This document shows, one piece after another, positions 9,758-18,225 of a DNA stretch of 64,000 bases. Position numbers and translations under genes: made by a program. Position 1 is the stretch's first letter. Each line of letters starts with the position of its first letter. The stretch is from Bin34 sp963422415 (GTDB lineage: Bacteria > Chloroflexota > Anaerolineae > Caldilineales > Caldilineaceae), in contig OY729430.1 of assembly GCA_963422415.1 (NCBI GenBank), forward strand, positions 3,348,001 through 3,412,000. Direction: 5' to 3'. The notes under the pieces were generated by a model. The model made no database searches. It worked only from the letters and a program-made list of their open reading frames with translations, and was not told the origin of the DNA.

Positions 9758-10399
9758 ATGCCTGACTACAAGCCATTGCTGCTGCGCTGGGGGTGGGTGA
9801 TTGCAGCCTGCAGTCTGCTGGGAGCATCTGGGGCTTGGATCGCATCCGCAAACATGCCCGCTCTTTTCCGTGCCCGGCACACGATCAGCGTGGTGCCGGC
9901 GGACATGGACTGGCGCATCCGTGACCTGACCAAGGAACTGGCCTTCAACTCCACGGCCCGCTTTCCACAGCCGAACTTGGTGGCACAGGTGCAAACCGCC
10001 ACGGGACTGCCCGTCGCCGACATTGCCCCTGCATTGCGCGCGACCTTTGACAACGTAACCCTCCTTGTCACCATCGAGGCTCTGCATCCCCGGGCCGACA
10101 TGGCAGGGGTTCTGGCCTCCGCGGCCACGGAGGCCTACTTTGCCGCGCAAACCGCCTACTTTAGGGAGCAGGAATTCACGGGATCCATAGATTTCGCACG
10201 AGTCAGCGCCAGTCCCGAGATCCAGCGGTTGGCGCCCAATGTCCTGTCCAACACGATGGCGGGATTTGTCTTGGGACTGGCTCTCGGCGTGGCCTTGCTG
10301 CTGTGGCTGCTGTGGCTGGAAGAGGAACGCATGGTCCGTCCCGAAGTCGCAGGCCGTACCTTGGAACTGCCAGTCTTGGGCCAGATCACCGTGGACTGA
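9758..10399 (+). CDS. Wzz-like polysaccharide copolymerase, membrane protein
   Basis: A 213-residue protein with two membrane helices bracketing an extracytoplasmic domain: RWGWVIAACSLLGASGAWIA near residues 10-30 and MAGFVLGLALGVALLLWLLW near 165-185. This is the topology of polysaccharide copolymerase (Wzz/KpsE/CapA) proteins that set chain length. The signal is weak at residue level, so the call rests on topology plus context: it lies between a glycosyltransferase and a BY-kinase-like protein. ATG 9758 is preceded by GGGAGAG. The AT-rich TATGCTACAAT at 9709-9719 may be a promoter -10, without a good -35. Confidence 0.7.
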   Translation: MPDYKPLLLRWGWVIAACSLLGASGAWIASANMPALFRARHTISVVPADMDWRIRDLTKELAFNSTARFPQPNLVAQVQTATGLPVADIAPALRATFDNVTLLVTIEALHPRADMAGVLASAATEAYFAAQTAYFREQEFTGSIDFARVSASPEIQRLAPNVLSNTMAGFVLGLALGVALLLWLLWLEEERMVRPEVAGRTLELPVLGQITVD

Positions 10400-10413
10400 G
10401 GAATGGTTCCACT

Positions 10414-11034
10414 GTGACTGACGCTTCCACAACGGATCTGTCTCCGGATTTCCACACCCTGCGGGCCAATCTGGAACTGTCCATGTCCAAGTCGATCTTG
10501 CGGCATCTGGTGGTGGCCCGCCTGTCGCCCCAGCTGCCTGCCGGACAGATAGTGTTGGGATTGGGTCACGCCTTTGCACAGGTCGGCGTGGACGTGCTGC
10601 TGGCGGATGCGGACAGCGCGAATCCCGTCCTGCATACCGCCACCGGCGCCGCTCTGGAACCCGGCCTCCTGCAGTGGCTGCGGGATCCCGACGTGCCGTT
10701 GCCCCGGCAACGCACCGCCACCGCGGGCGTCTCTCTGCTGGCTGCCGGCGGCGCCGGCCTGGATCCTCTGCAGACCGTGGGGACATTGCGCGTCGCGCGG
10801 GCCATGGAGCTCCTGCGAAACGTGGCGGCCTTGGTCATATGGCATGTGCCCGCTCTGCTGTCTTCGACGGCGGGAGAGCTGATCGCCGCGCAGGCGGATG
10901 CCACGCTGCTGGCCATTCGGCCAGGACAGGATCGGCGCAGCGCCAGCCGACAAGCCAAACAGCGGCTGGACCGTGCACAGGCCCATTTGGTGGGCTTGGT
11001 CCTTTGCCGCCGCAACGGGCGCGGCCCACGGTAG
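10414..11034 (+). CDS. BY-kinase/MinD-like protein lacking a Walker A motif
   Basis: A 206-residue protein starting at GTG 10414, 14 bases after the Wzz-like gene. It aligns by eye with cytoplasmic tyrosine autokinase domains (CapB/Wzc type): FHTLRANLELS is the usual N-terminal helix, and VDVLLADADSANPVLH corresponds to Walker A-prime VLLVDADLRNPSLH. The P-loop that should precede it (GEGKST) is replaced by LPAGQIVLGLGHAFAQ, with no Gly-Lys-Ser/Thr, and no Tyr-rich C-terminal tail is present. It is therefore unlikely to hydrolyse ATP or autophosphorylate and may be a structural partner of the copolymerase. The assignment is inference from short motifs and context. Confidence 0.6.
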   Translation: MTDASTTDLSPDFHTLRANLELSMSKSILRHLVVARLSPQLPAGQIVLGLGHAFAQVGVDVLLADADSANPVLHTATGAALEPGLLQWLRDPDVPLPRQRTATAGVSLLAAGGAGLDPLQTVGTLRVARAMELLRNVAALVIWHVPALLSSTAGELIAAQADATLLAIRPGQDRRSASRQAKQRLDRAQAHLVGLVLCRRNGRGPR

Positions 11035-11154
11035 GGATGTTTCCGCCATGAACGCCGACTGCACCCTGCCGATCCGTTCCATCCCGGCCTTGGCCGCCCA
11101 TCTGCGCAGCGTGCATCGGTGCCGGATCCGGGCCAGCTCCGCCAAGATTTGCCC

Positions 11155-11182
11155 TTGTGCCTCCCTGGTGCCTTCGTATCAT
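11155..11182 (+). promoter_or_regulatory. Candidate sigma-A-type promoter
   Basis: TTGTGC at 11155-11160 and TATCAT at 11177-11182 are separated by 16 bases. Transcription would start about 12 bases before ATG 11201 of the next gene. It lies in the short gap after the BY-kinase-like gene. Confidence 0.4.
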
Positions 11183-11200
11183 CCTGCAGGCCTGGGCAAA

Positions 11201-11806
11201 ATGAAGACCGGCGAGAAGACTCCATCCCAGCTCCGCAAGGAAGCCGAGGCCATGGTGCCTGTCTATCGTCGGCTGATCGACCATTGCCACCGGCTGCCCG
11301 CCGCTTTTCAGGAGTGGCAGGAATTCGATCCCAGCCCTTTCTTCGACCTGTATCCGGAGCAGGCGGAGATGCTGGTGCGTCAGGAGAAAGGCAGACACTA
11401 CACGCGCATTGCCTTTTGCGGCGATATGCTTATTCCGGCGTTTCAGTCTGCGGAAACCTACTTTGTGGAAACCTTTGCTCCGGCCTACCGGTTGGCTCAC
11501 CAGGGCAGCCGTTCCGACGCGGAGACCCAGGCGGCCTACGCTACGGAAGTGGAGCCGGAAATGGTGCGGCGCTGGCAACATTTGACGACCGTGGCCCAAC
11601 GCCTCAACTGGACGCTGCAGGAGGATCTCGACTTTCTGGTTATCGTGGACGGGGCGGAGGAACTCTTTGGCTGGCGGGACATATGGAAAGAACCGGCGGC
11701 CACGGGTCTGCATTCTTCCCTGTTGCCGGCCTGGGAGACACTGACCACCTTTACCTTGGCCGTACAGTGCCCGCCGGCGCCGGCGGGCGATTTCTTGCGC
11801 GTCTGA
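11201..11806 (+). CDS. Conserved-looking hypothetical protein, 201 residues
   Basis: I do not recognise the family. The product is soluble and helix-rich, with many aromatic residues (WQEFDPSPFFDLYPEQAEML, ETYFVETFAPAYRLAH) and no signal peptide, membrane segment or metal motif. Coding character is good throughout. The start at ATG 11201 is preferred because a promoter-like pair ends at 11182; the same frame stays open upstream to ATG 11048. The gene ends nine bases before rmlB and probably shares a transcript with it. Confidence 0.65.
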   Translation: MKTGEKTPSQLRKEAEAMVPVYRRLIDHCHRLPAAFQEWQEFDPSPFFDLYPEQAEMLVRQEKGRHYTRIAFCGDMLIPAFQSAETYFVETFAPAYRLAHQGSRSDAETQAAYATEVEPEMVRRWQHLTTVAQRLNWTLQEDLDFLVIVDGAEELFGWRDIWKEPAATGLHSSLLPAWETLTTFTLAVQCPPAPAGDFLRV

Positions 11807-11815
11807 ACGGCAATC

Positions 11816-12847
11816 ATGACCCGAACCCATTACCTCATCGCCGGAGGCGCCGGTTTCATTGGGTGCAACTTTGTCCGCTTTCTGCTGGCGGCCCGGCCAG
11901 ACGCCCGGGTGGTGGTTCTTGACAAATTGACATATGCGGGCCGGCGGGAGAATTTGCAGGATGTGGCTGCGCGCTGGGCAGACCGGTTTGCCCTGATCGT
12001 GGGCGACATCTGCGATCCGGTCGCGGTGAACGAGGCTTTCGCGCAGGTGCATCCCGATGCAGTGGTGAACTTCGCCGCGGAAACCCACGTGGATCGCAGC
12101 ATCGTCCATCCGGGAGAATTCGTCAAGACCGATGTATTGGGGACCTTTCACCTGCTGCAGGCGGCCGTGGACCATGGCAATGTGCGATTTCATCAAATCA
12201 GCACGGACGAAGTATATGGGCCGGTCGAGGACCACAGCCGGGAAATGGATGTCCTGCGTCCGAGCAGCCCCTACTCGGCCAGCAAGGCCGGTGGGGATCT
12301 GTTGGCGCTCGCCTATCATCGGACCTACGATCTGCCCGTCACCGTGACCCGGGGCGCCAATTGCGTGGGGCCGTATCAATACCCCGAGAAGGTCGTGCCC
12401 CTGTTCGCCACCAACGCCCTTCTGGGCTTGCCCTTGCCCCTCTATGGGGATGGCCTGCAGAAGCGAGACTACCAGTATGTGCTGGATCATTGCGCCGGCA
12501 TTCAGATGGCGCTGCACCGCGGGCGCATGGGCGAAATCTACAACATCGGCACGGGCGCCGAAATCACCAATCGGAAGATGGCCAACATCATCCTGGACGA
12601 ACTGGGCAAGCCCCGCAGCTTGATTCGGGAAGTGCCGGATCGGCCTGGGCATGATCGGCGCTACGGTCTGGACATCGGCAAGATCCTGCAGCTGGGCTGG
12701 TCTCCGGCTTTTGGTGGAGAGGAAAGCATTCGGACCACGGCCCGTTGGTATGCCGAGCACGAGGAATGGTGGCGGCCCATCCGAGAAGGGGCTTTCCACT
12801 CCTTCTACCAACGGCATTATGGTCCGAAGCTGGCCTCCTTGGTCTAG
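11816..12847 (+). CDS. rmlB: dTDP-glucose 4,6-dehydratase
   Basis: A 343-residue extended short-chain dehydrogenase that converts dTDP-glucose to dTDP-4-keto-6-deoxyglucose, the second step to dTDP-rhamnose and other deoxysugars. It has the NAD-binding GGAGFIG near residues 10-16, the catalytic triad region STDEVYG (Thr130-Asp131-Glu132), and SPYSASKAGGD with Tyr153 and Lys157. NCVGPYQYPEKVVP and YNIGTGAE are further RmlB signatures. Length matches the family. No rmlA, rmlC or rmlD is in the window, so the other steps are encoded elsewhere. The product is likely used by the neighbouring glycosyltransferase pathway. Confidence 0.95.
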   Translation: MTRTHYLIAGGAGFIGCNFVRFLLAARPDARVVVLDKLTYAGRRENLQDVAARWADRFALIVGDICDPVAVNEAFAQVHPDAVVNFAAETHVDRSIVHPGEFVKTDVLGTFHLLQAAVDHGNVRFHQISTDEVYGPVEDHSREMDVLRPSSPYSASKAGGDLLALAYHRTYDLPVTVTRGANCVGPYQYPEKVVPLFATNALLGLPLPLYGDGLQKRDYQYVLDHCAGIQMALHRGRMGEIYNIGTGAEITNRKMANIILDELGKPRSLIREVPDRPGHDRRYGLDIGKILQLGWSPAFGGEESIRTTARWYAEHEEWWRPIREGAFHSFYQRHYGPKLASLV

Positions 12848-12857
12848 AAACACGGAA

Positions 12858-13772
12858 GTGGTCCAGATCGGTGGCCTGACGGTGTGCCCGCCAAGCCATC
12901 AGTCCTTGGAGCTGTTGCAGGATCTGTTCCGTCACGCCTATTATGCCGACCGCCAATTTGATTGGGAGGATTGGCTCCGTGTGGATTCGGAATTGCACGC
13001 CCTGCTTGCCACGGACCGGCGGGGACAGGTGTTGGGAACTCTCATGCTGCAGATAGAGGAACGGCCTTCCACATTGTCGCCGAAGTTGCCCAACCGGATC
13101 TTCAGCCGCGGCCTGGCCGTGACCAATGTGCCGCAAGCGGGGGCCATGGTCCGCGTCCTGCTCCGGCAGAGCTGCGACTTTCTCTGCCGTCAGGGCTTGG
13201 CAGGCCAACTGTGGCTCACCTCTGATCTGAGTTGGTTGTGCAAGGGTGCAGAGCTGGTGGGATTCGAGAAAGTGGACAGCATTCGCTACTTGCACCGAAC
13301 CATACGCGTAGATGGCCAACCCACCGTGGATTCGCAGGTCCGGGCCGCAGCAGATTCGGAAGTGGCCCGGGTGGCGGAGCGGGATGTGGAAGTCTTTGAC
13401 GCCCCTTGGCACATGGGAGAAAAGGAGCTGCGGAAATGGGCCCGCCGCGGCACCTTGCAGGTCTTGGCGGATGGATCCGAAGTGCGCGGCTACGCTCTTG
13501 TCACCTTGCCTACAGAGTTGCCGCCATGCACGTCACCCTTCGGATTCATTGTGAGGCTAGCGGTCTGGCCTGAATTTCAACGGCAAGGTCTGGGTACCCA
13601 TCTACTGGAAGCTGTCATGCACTGGCTGGCCAACCAAGGCATTCCGCGCGTCCAATTGAACGTGCTGGCTTCGGACTACCGGGCCCGGTCTTTCTACGCC
13701 CGCCGCGGATTTCGCGTCACGCGGCGTCCCCATGCCATCTTTCGCCAAGACATCCAAGCCACGTGTTCCTAG
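12858..13772 (+). CDS. GNAT-family N-acetyltransferase
   Basis: A 304-residue protein, probably with two GNAT-like halves. The C-terminal half carries the acetyl-CoA-binding motif A, VRLAVWPEFQRQGLGTHLLEAVMHWL, followed by the beta-bulge and FYARRGFRV, typical of GNAT enzymes. The N-terminal half keeps the fold pattern (ALLATDRRGQVLGTLMLQ) but lacks a clear Q/R-x-x-G-x-G/A loop, so it may be catalytically dead. The start is GTG 12858, ten bases after rmlB, in the same likely operon. The acceptor is unknown; N-acylation of an amino sugar or a protein is possible. Confidence 0.8.
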   Translation: MVQIGGLTVCPPSHQSLELLQDLFRHAYYADRQFDWEDWLRVDSELHALLATDRRGQVLGTLMLQIEERPSTLSPKLPNRIFSRGLAVTNVPQAGAMVRVLLRQSCDFLCRQGLAGQLWLTSDLSWLCKGAELVGFEKVDSIRYLHRTIRVDGQPTVDSQVRAAADSEVARVAERDVEVFDAPWHMGEKELRKWARRGTLQVLADGSEVRGYALVTLPTELPPCTSPFGFIVRLAVWPEFQRQGLGTHLLEAVMHWLANQGIPRVQLNVLASDYRARSFYARRGFRVTRRPHAIFRQDIQATCS

Positions 13773-13783
13773 GGTGTTGTCCT

Positions 13784-14788
13784 GTGGCGCCACAGACATT
13801 CCGGCACTATGTAGCTCTGGGCCTGCTGCCGTTCCTTGTCGTTCTGGCCGGCAGCTTCGGCTATATGTGGCTGGAGGGCTGGTCGTGGTGGGATGCGGCC
13901 TACATGACCATCATCACCCTCTCCACCGTAGGCTTCAGTGAAGTGGGCGAAATGACTCGGCAGGGCCGCATTTTTACATCGGTCTTGATCCTGATCGGGG
14001 TCAGTTCTTTCGCGTTCGGGTTCAGTTCCATCACGCAGGCCGTGGTGGAGGGCCAAGTCTCAGGGGTTTGGCAAAAGCGAAAACTGGAGAAAAGACTGCG
14101 TCATATGAGAAAGCACTACATTGTTTGCGGCTACGGCCGCGTCGGGGCCAAACTGGTGGAACGGTTGCAGACCCAGGACCGGAATGTCCTAGTCATTGAC
14201 AACAAGCTGGAAAACGCGGCGTTGATCACTGGGAACAACACGCACTTTCTGCACGGGGACGCCATGCGCGAGGAGATATTGCGTACAGCGGGCGTCGAAA
14301 GGGCTGCCGGCATTAGCTTTTGCTTGCCCAGCGATGCCGACAACCTCTTTGGCGTGCTGTCGGCCCGCAACCTGAATCAGGACATTCATATTGCAATCCG
14401 GGCCCAGAACGTGCATTCCGAAGACAAGATGCGCTTTGCCGGGGCCAACGCCGTGGTCAATCCCACCAGCATCGCCGGCCATTCCATGGCCATGCACATG
14501 ATACAACCCAGCGCCGTCAAGGTCTTCGAGTTCCTGACGATCGCCAGTGCACAGGGCTACGCCTTGGAATCCATCGCCATCGACACCTGTCCCAAGTTCG
14601 CCCACAAGCAGCTAGGGGAGCTGAATCTTCAGCAGGAGTTCGGACTTACCATCCTGCAGATTCTGCGCCAAGACAAGACGGTAGTGTCTGGGATGGACGA
14701 CACAACGACGTTGGAGTCCGGGGACACGTTGTTGGTCATGGGAACGCAGGATGGAGTGGCTCGCTTCTGCACCAGCCTGGTGACCTGA
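13784..14788 (+). CDS. Potassium channel with RCK (TrkA-N/TrkA-C) domains
   Basis: A 334-residue two-helix K+ channel. The first helix is LLPFLVVLAGSFGYMW, the pore helix is WDAAYMTIITLSTVGFSEVG with the TVGF selectivity filter, and the second helix is IFTSVLILIGVSSFAFGFSS. A regulator-of-conductance domain follows: HYIVCGYGRVGAKLVERL is the nucleotide-binding Rossmann loop, with LVIDNK and a C-terminal TrkA-C-type domain to the end. The order matches MthK/Kch-like channels. Two GTG starts are possible; 13784 is preferred because AGGGTG lies seven bases upstream, giving a 12-base gap after the acetyltransferase gene. Confidence 0.92.
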   Translation: MAPQTFRHYVALGLLPFLVVLAGSFGYMWLEGWSWWDAAYMTIITLSTVGFSEVGEMTRQGRIFTSVLILIGVSSFAFGFSSITQAVVEGQVSGVWQKRKLEKRLRHMRKHYIVCGYGRVGAKLVERLQTQDRNVLVIDNKLENAALITGNNTHFLHGDAMREEILRTAGVERAAGISFCLPSDADNLFGVLSARNLNQDIHIAIRAQNVHSEDKMRFAGANAVVNPTSIAGHSMAMHMIQPSAVKVFEFLTIASAQGYALESIAIDTCPKFAHKQLGELNLQQEFGLTILQILRQDKTVVSGMDDTTTLESGDTLLVMGTQDGVARFCTSLVT

Positions 14789-14836
14789 AGCAAGGCCCGG
14801 ACCTAGGCGCCAGTCTGTGCAACGAGTGAGCTTGGC

Positions 14837-14842
14837 TATAAT
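14837..14842 (+). promoter_or_regulatory. TATAAT -10 element upstream of the R3H ATPase gene
   Basis: A perfect TATAAT in otherwise GC-rich DNA, 75 bases before the chosen ATG 14917. The -35 is not recognisable (TCTGTG at 17-bp spacing). Confidence 0.4.
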
Positions 14843-14916
14843 CGCGTACAGTGGCGCCGGGTCTTGTGCCCGCGGCAAACCCCGGACCCCGCGTCGATCA
14901 GGCAGCACGAAGGACA

Positions 14917-16563
14917 ATGGCGGCTTCCCCTTCTGACATACCCCCTCCCGTGGACAGGTTCCGACCGAATCATCACGAGAGAATCGTTGACAATTTGGAT
15001 CAAATGTTGGCCATCCTGCCGGATCGCATTCGAGACAGCCTGCTGCAGCATCCCGGCACCTCGGAACTGGTGGAAATCGTCATGGACCTGGGACGCCTGC
15101 CGGAAGTGCGCTTCCGACAGGAGGACACCCAACTGGCACAGATGGAAATCACGACCGAGGATCTCGCCTACACGATAGCCCATCTGGGCGCATTCGGCAG
15201 GGACAACCGGGCGGGCATCGAGCGCACGCTGCATCGCATTTCCGCCATTCGCAACCGTACCGGCGATGTCATCGGGCTGACCTGCCGCGTGGGGCGCGCG
15301 GTGTCGGGCACCATTGAAATCGTCCGGGACCTGATCACCGAAGGCCACAACATACTGTTGCTGGGGCGTCCGGGTGTGGGCAAGACCACTTTGCTGCGGG
15401 AAGCCGCGCGCATTCTGTCCGAGGAACGGCGCGTGGTCATCGTGGACACCAGCAACGAGATCGCGGGCGACGGCGACATTCCCCATCCGGCCATTGGCCG
15501 GGCCCGGCGCATGCAGGTACCCACACCGGACCTGCAGCACGAGACTATGATCGAGGCCGTGGAAAACCACATGCCCGAAACCATCGTGATTGACGAAATC
15601 GGGCGAGAGGCGGAAGCCCAAGCGGCGCGCACGATTGCGGAACGGGGAGTGCAGCTGGTGGGCACGGCCCACGGGAACACCTTGGACAACCTGATCCTGA
15701 ACCCCACCCTCGCGGACCTGGTGGGCGGTCTGGAATCCGTCACGCTATCGGACGAAGAGGCCCGCCGGCGCGGCACTCGCAAGTCCGTGCTGGAGCGTCG
15801 GGCGCCACCGACATTTGATGTGCTGATTGAAATCCAGGCTCGTCAACGGGTGGTCATCCACCTGGACATTGCCCATGCCGTGGATCGACTCCTGCGGGGC
15901 TGGCAGCTGTCCACCGAATTGCGATACCGGGATGAAGAAGGCCATATTCATGTTGAGCAGGGAGTGGGCACACAACCCTCGGAACAGGTGTTCCGGGCCA
16001 TCGGCATCAAGGAAACTCAGGGCCTGGAAATCGACGAGGACGCCTTTCACCAGCGGCGCGGCCGTGGCGCGGCCCGGAACAGGAGGAATCAGGCATCTGC
16101 AGGGCCGCAGCCGATGAAGATCTATGCCTTTGGCATCGGCCAGTCCAAGCTGCGGGCTTCGGCCAAGACCCTGAACGTGCCCATTGACTTCGTCAACGGC
16201 ATCAACGACGCGGACGTGGTGGTGACCCTGAAGAACTACTACCGGCGGCAGGTCCAGACCTTAGGCCACGCGGAACGACAGAACATTCCGGTCTATGTAT
16301 TGCGCAACAACACAACGGCCCAGATGGAGCAGATGCTGGTCGATCTCTTCAAGATCGGCGTCATCGACCCCTTTGAATCCGCCATGCGGGAGACCCAGGC
16401 CGCCATCCAGAAAATGGATGCGGGGCTGGAATCCGTAGAATTGGCCCCGCAGTCCGCACAAGTGCGCAACCAGCAGCATCAGATGATCAAGGCGGCGAAT
16501 CTAATTAGCCACAGCCAAGGGCGGGAGCCATATCGCCGCGTCAAAATCACGGGTGCCGCGTAA
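14917..16563 (+). CDS. R3H domain AAA ATPase (Ycf45/SpoIIIAA-like)
   Basis: A 548-residue protein of the single-stranded nucleic-acid-binding R3H family related to plastid and cyanobacterial Ycf45 and to SpoIIIAA. The N-terminal module is followed by a P-loop ATPase: LGRPGVGKTTLLRE (Walker A Lys156), VDTSNEIAGDGDIPH, and TIVIDEIGREAEAQAART (Walker B), then GTAHGNTLDNL. The linker after about residue 390 carries a small KIYAFGIGQSKLR domain, and the C terminus is the R3H motif region (HQMIKAANLISHSQGREPYRRVKI). ATG 14917 follows GAAGGA. The gene overlaps the tmk reading region closely, suggesting co-expression. The cellular role of this family is poorly known. Confidence 0.9.
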   Translation: MAASPSDIPPPVDRFRPNHHERIVDNLDQMLAILPDRIRDSLLQHPGTSELVEIVMDLGRLPEVRFRQEDTQLAQMEITTEDLAYTIAHLGAFGRDNRAGIERTLHRISAIRNRTGDVIGLTCRVGRAVSGTIEIVRDLITEGHNILLLGRPGVGKTTLLREAARILSEERRVVIVDTSNEIAGDGDIPHPAIGRARRMQVPTPDLQHETMIEAVENHMPETIVIDEIGREAEAQAARTIAERGVQLVGTAHGNTLDNLILNPTLADLVGGLESVTLSDEEARRRGTRKSVLERRAPPTFDVLIEIQARQRVVIHLDIAHAVDRLLRGWQLSTELRYRDEEGHIHVEQGVGTQPSEQVFRAIGIKETQGLEIDEDAFHQRRGRGAARNRRNQASAGPQPMKIYAFGIGQSKLRASAKTLNVPIDFVNGINDADVVVTLKNYYRRQVQTLGHAERQNIPVYVLRNNTTAQMEQMLVDLFKIGVIDPFESAMRETQAAIQKMDAGLESVELAPQSAQVRNQQHQMIKAANLISHSQGREPYRRVKITGAA

Positions 16564-16570
16564 CGTCACC

Positions 16571-17221
16571 ATGCACCCGTTTTTCACCTTCGAAGGCCCG
16601 GAGGGCAGCGGCAAGAGCACCCAGATTCAGCTGCTGTATGAAGACCTCGCGGCATATTACGATGTGCTGCTGGTCCGGGACCCTGGCGGCACCAAAATCG
16701 GGGAGCACATCAGGACTCTCCTGTTGAACACCGCCGGCATGGACATCGACTCCAGAACGGAAACGTTGCTCTTTGCGGCGGCCCGGGCGCAACTGGTGGA
16801 GGAAGTGATCCGCCCTGCGCTGGAGGCCGGCCGGGTGGTGCTGTGTGATCGGTACACGGATAGCACCTTGGCCTATCAGGGGTATGGACGCAGCCAAGGT
16901 TTGGCTCTCTTGCGGACCCTGAACGCCTATGCCACGGCCGGCTTGCAGCCTTGCCTGCGCTTTTATTTGAACCTGTCTCCCGAAGAGGGCCTGAAGCGCA
17001 TTCGGGAGACCCGCATAAGTCACAGCCACTCCGCCCGAGACTGGAATCGCATGGATGCCCAGGATCTGGCCTTTCACCGGTCTGTCCATGCGGGCTATCT
17101 GGCTCTGATCCAAGAAAATCCGGCCCAATGGGAATGTCTGGATGCCAACCTGGATCCCGCGGAACTACAGCGGCAGATCAGTCGCAAGACCATATCCATG
17201 CTGCCCACTCCCTGTGATTGA
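16571..17221 (+). CDS. tmk: Thymidylate kinase
   Basis: A 216-residue dTMP kinase that phosphorylates dTMP to dTDP with ATP. Motifs are FFTFEGPEGSGKSTQ (P-loop), VRDPGGTKIGE (the DP/EPGGT substrate loop), VLCDRYTDSTLAYQGYGR (DR-Y motif and base pocket) and the lid with RIRETR. Length is normal. ATG 16571 lies seven bases after the R3H stop. In many Gram-positive genomes darA is the next gene; here it is about 1.4 kb further on, behind an inverted-repeat-bounded segment. Confidence 0.94.
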   Translation: MHPFFTFEGPEGSGKSTQIQLLYEDLAAYYDVLLVRDPGGTKIGEHIRTLLLNTAGMDIDSRTETLLFAAARAQLVEEVIRPALEAGRVVLCDRYTDSTLAYQGYGRSQGLALLRTLNAYATAGLQPCLRFYLNLSPEEGLKRIRETRISHSHSARDWNRMDAQDLAFHRSVHAGYLALIQENPAQWECLDANLDPAELQRQISRKTISMLPTPCD

Positions 17222-17285
17222 ATGGCATACATGCGACAGACTGAGTAGGTTTAGCCCTAGGAAAACTCTGGACAATTCGCCCCAA

Positions 17286-17362
17286 GGCTTGTTTGCCCTA
17301 TGCGCAAGGCTTCGATCATAGAACAAAGCTCCGCGGATCAAACTGGGTGCAGACCCGCCGCG
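17286..17362 (+). repeat. Left inverted repeat of a ~0.94-kb segment
   Basis: This stretch matches the reverse complement of 18139-18225 over most of its length, with one short gap and scattered differences. The best block is a perfect 20-bp match (17296-17315 against 18197-18216), and the distal end shares GGGTGCAGACCCGCCGC. Confidence 0.75.
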
Positions 17363-17542
17363 ACCCCTTGGCAGGTCTTGTCATCCAGATATGTACTACG
17401 ATCCTGCCACACGAGAGAATCCAGCCGCAGGTCGTGGACGGTCCAAGACCTTAGGTCCCGTGTCGTTTGGAAGCACCGGCACCGAAGCACTATCCTCTCC
17501 AGACGGCCATAAGGCAAGCAAAACTAGGACAGCAACATAAAA

Positions 17543-17787
17543 TCATAAGGCCAACCAGCCAATGATCAAGTGTCCTTTCCAAAATCCCCACAACACTACC
17601 AAGGCCGAATAAACGATAGCCAACATGACGATGGTATCTGGAATTGTGGATTGACCGGCTAGCGCATCCTTGAAAGTAAGGGAGAACGACAGCCAACGCG
17701 ATGCCCCAATAGCCGCTGCAAAGAGGAAAACGGGCAGCCACTCGTTGCCAAAAAAATTACAGGATATGGAACATTCAAATTGGTCAT
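17543..17787 (-). pseudogene. Small membrane protein ORF broken by a frameshift in a T7 run
   Basis: Starting at ATG 17787 the frame reads MTNLNVPYPVIF, then reaches a run of seven T. If the run had eight T, the reading would continue without a break as GNEWLPVFLFAAAIGASRWL, then an internal segment with IPDTIVMLAIVYSALVVLWG, to WKGHLIIGWLAL and a TGA at 17543: 81 residues with two or three membrane helices. The total length is 245 bases, one short of a multiple of three. It could be a real indel, a phase-variable tract or a sequencing error. The family is not recognised. Confidence 0.5.
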
Positions 17788-18138
17788 TGCGTGTCGGCTG
17801 CAGTATGTGTTCTTACCGAGGCTTGGAATGGGGCTGTTTACGAAGTGAGGAGGCAGGAGAGAGTGAATGACCGGATATTCAGGCGCCTCGTCTGCTATGT
17901 GTCTAATTGAAGAATTTTTAATCTAAAAAACAATGGACTTGTTTGTAGACATATAGCACACTCCAATCCGCCTCCCACAGCGGATGGATGGCACGTGTCT
18001 GGACACCGCGGTCCCTTGGCGGACCGCGGCGATGGGCTTCCAGGGGGCGGTGACTCGGACTCGTGCCTAGACCTAGGATCGGGAGCTCTGCCAGCGACGC
18101 CATTGAAGTGGAGCGCCTGTACCGACATATCCAAGAAT

Positions 18139-18225
18139 TGCGGCGGGTCTGCACCCCGGTTTGATTCGCGAGACTTTGTTCTGTGCGCTCTCATGGTCGA
18201 AGCCTTGCGCATAGGGTAAACAGGC
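18139..18225 (-). repeat. Right inverted repeat of the ~0.94-kb segment
   Basis: Reverse-complement partner of 17286-17362. It carries a 9-10 base insertion relative to the left copy after the conserved 20-bp block. Confidence 0.75.

Larger units (their letters stand above)
17286..18225. mobile_element. Inverted-repeat-bounded segment between tmk and darA, possible decayed element
   Basis: About 940 bp flanked by imperfect inverted repeats of 77-87 bp. It sits between two genes that are neighbours in many genomes. Inside is only one frame with protein character, a small membrane protein on the minus strand with a one-base frameshift (17543-17787), and a 9-bp perfect hairpin at 18006-18029 (CCGCGGTCC, loop CTTGGC). 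No transposase is recognisable. It could be a MITE-like or decayed insertion element; the classification is inference. Confidence 0.45.

Noticed and set aside
12588..12853. Minus-strand long frame (10835-12853) over the glycan genes
   Set aside because: It covers rmlB and other genes with clear motifs on the plus strand and has no recognisable domain.
17490..17741. Minus-strand ORF starting MAARFPLCSGYWG
   Set aside because: It is a wrong frame of the same region; the better protein is the frameshifted reading from ATG 17787.
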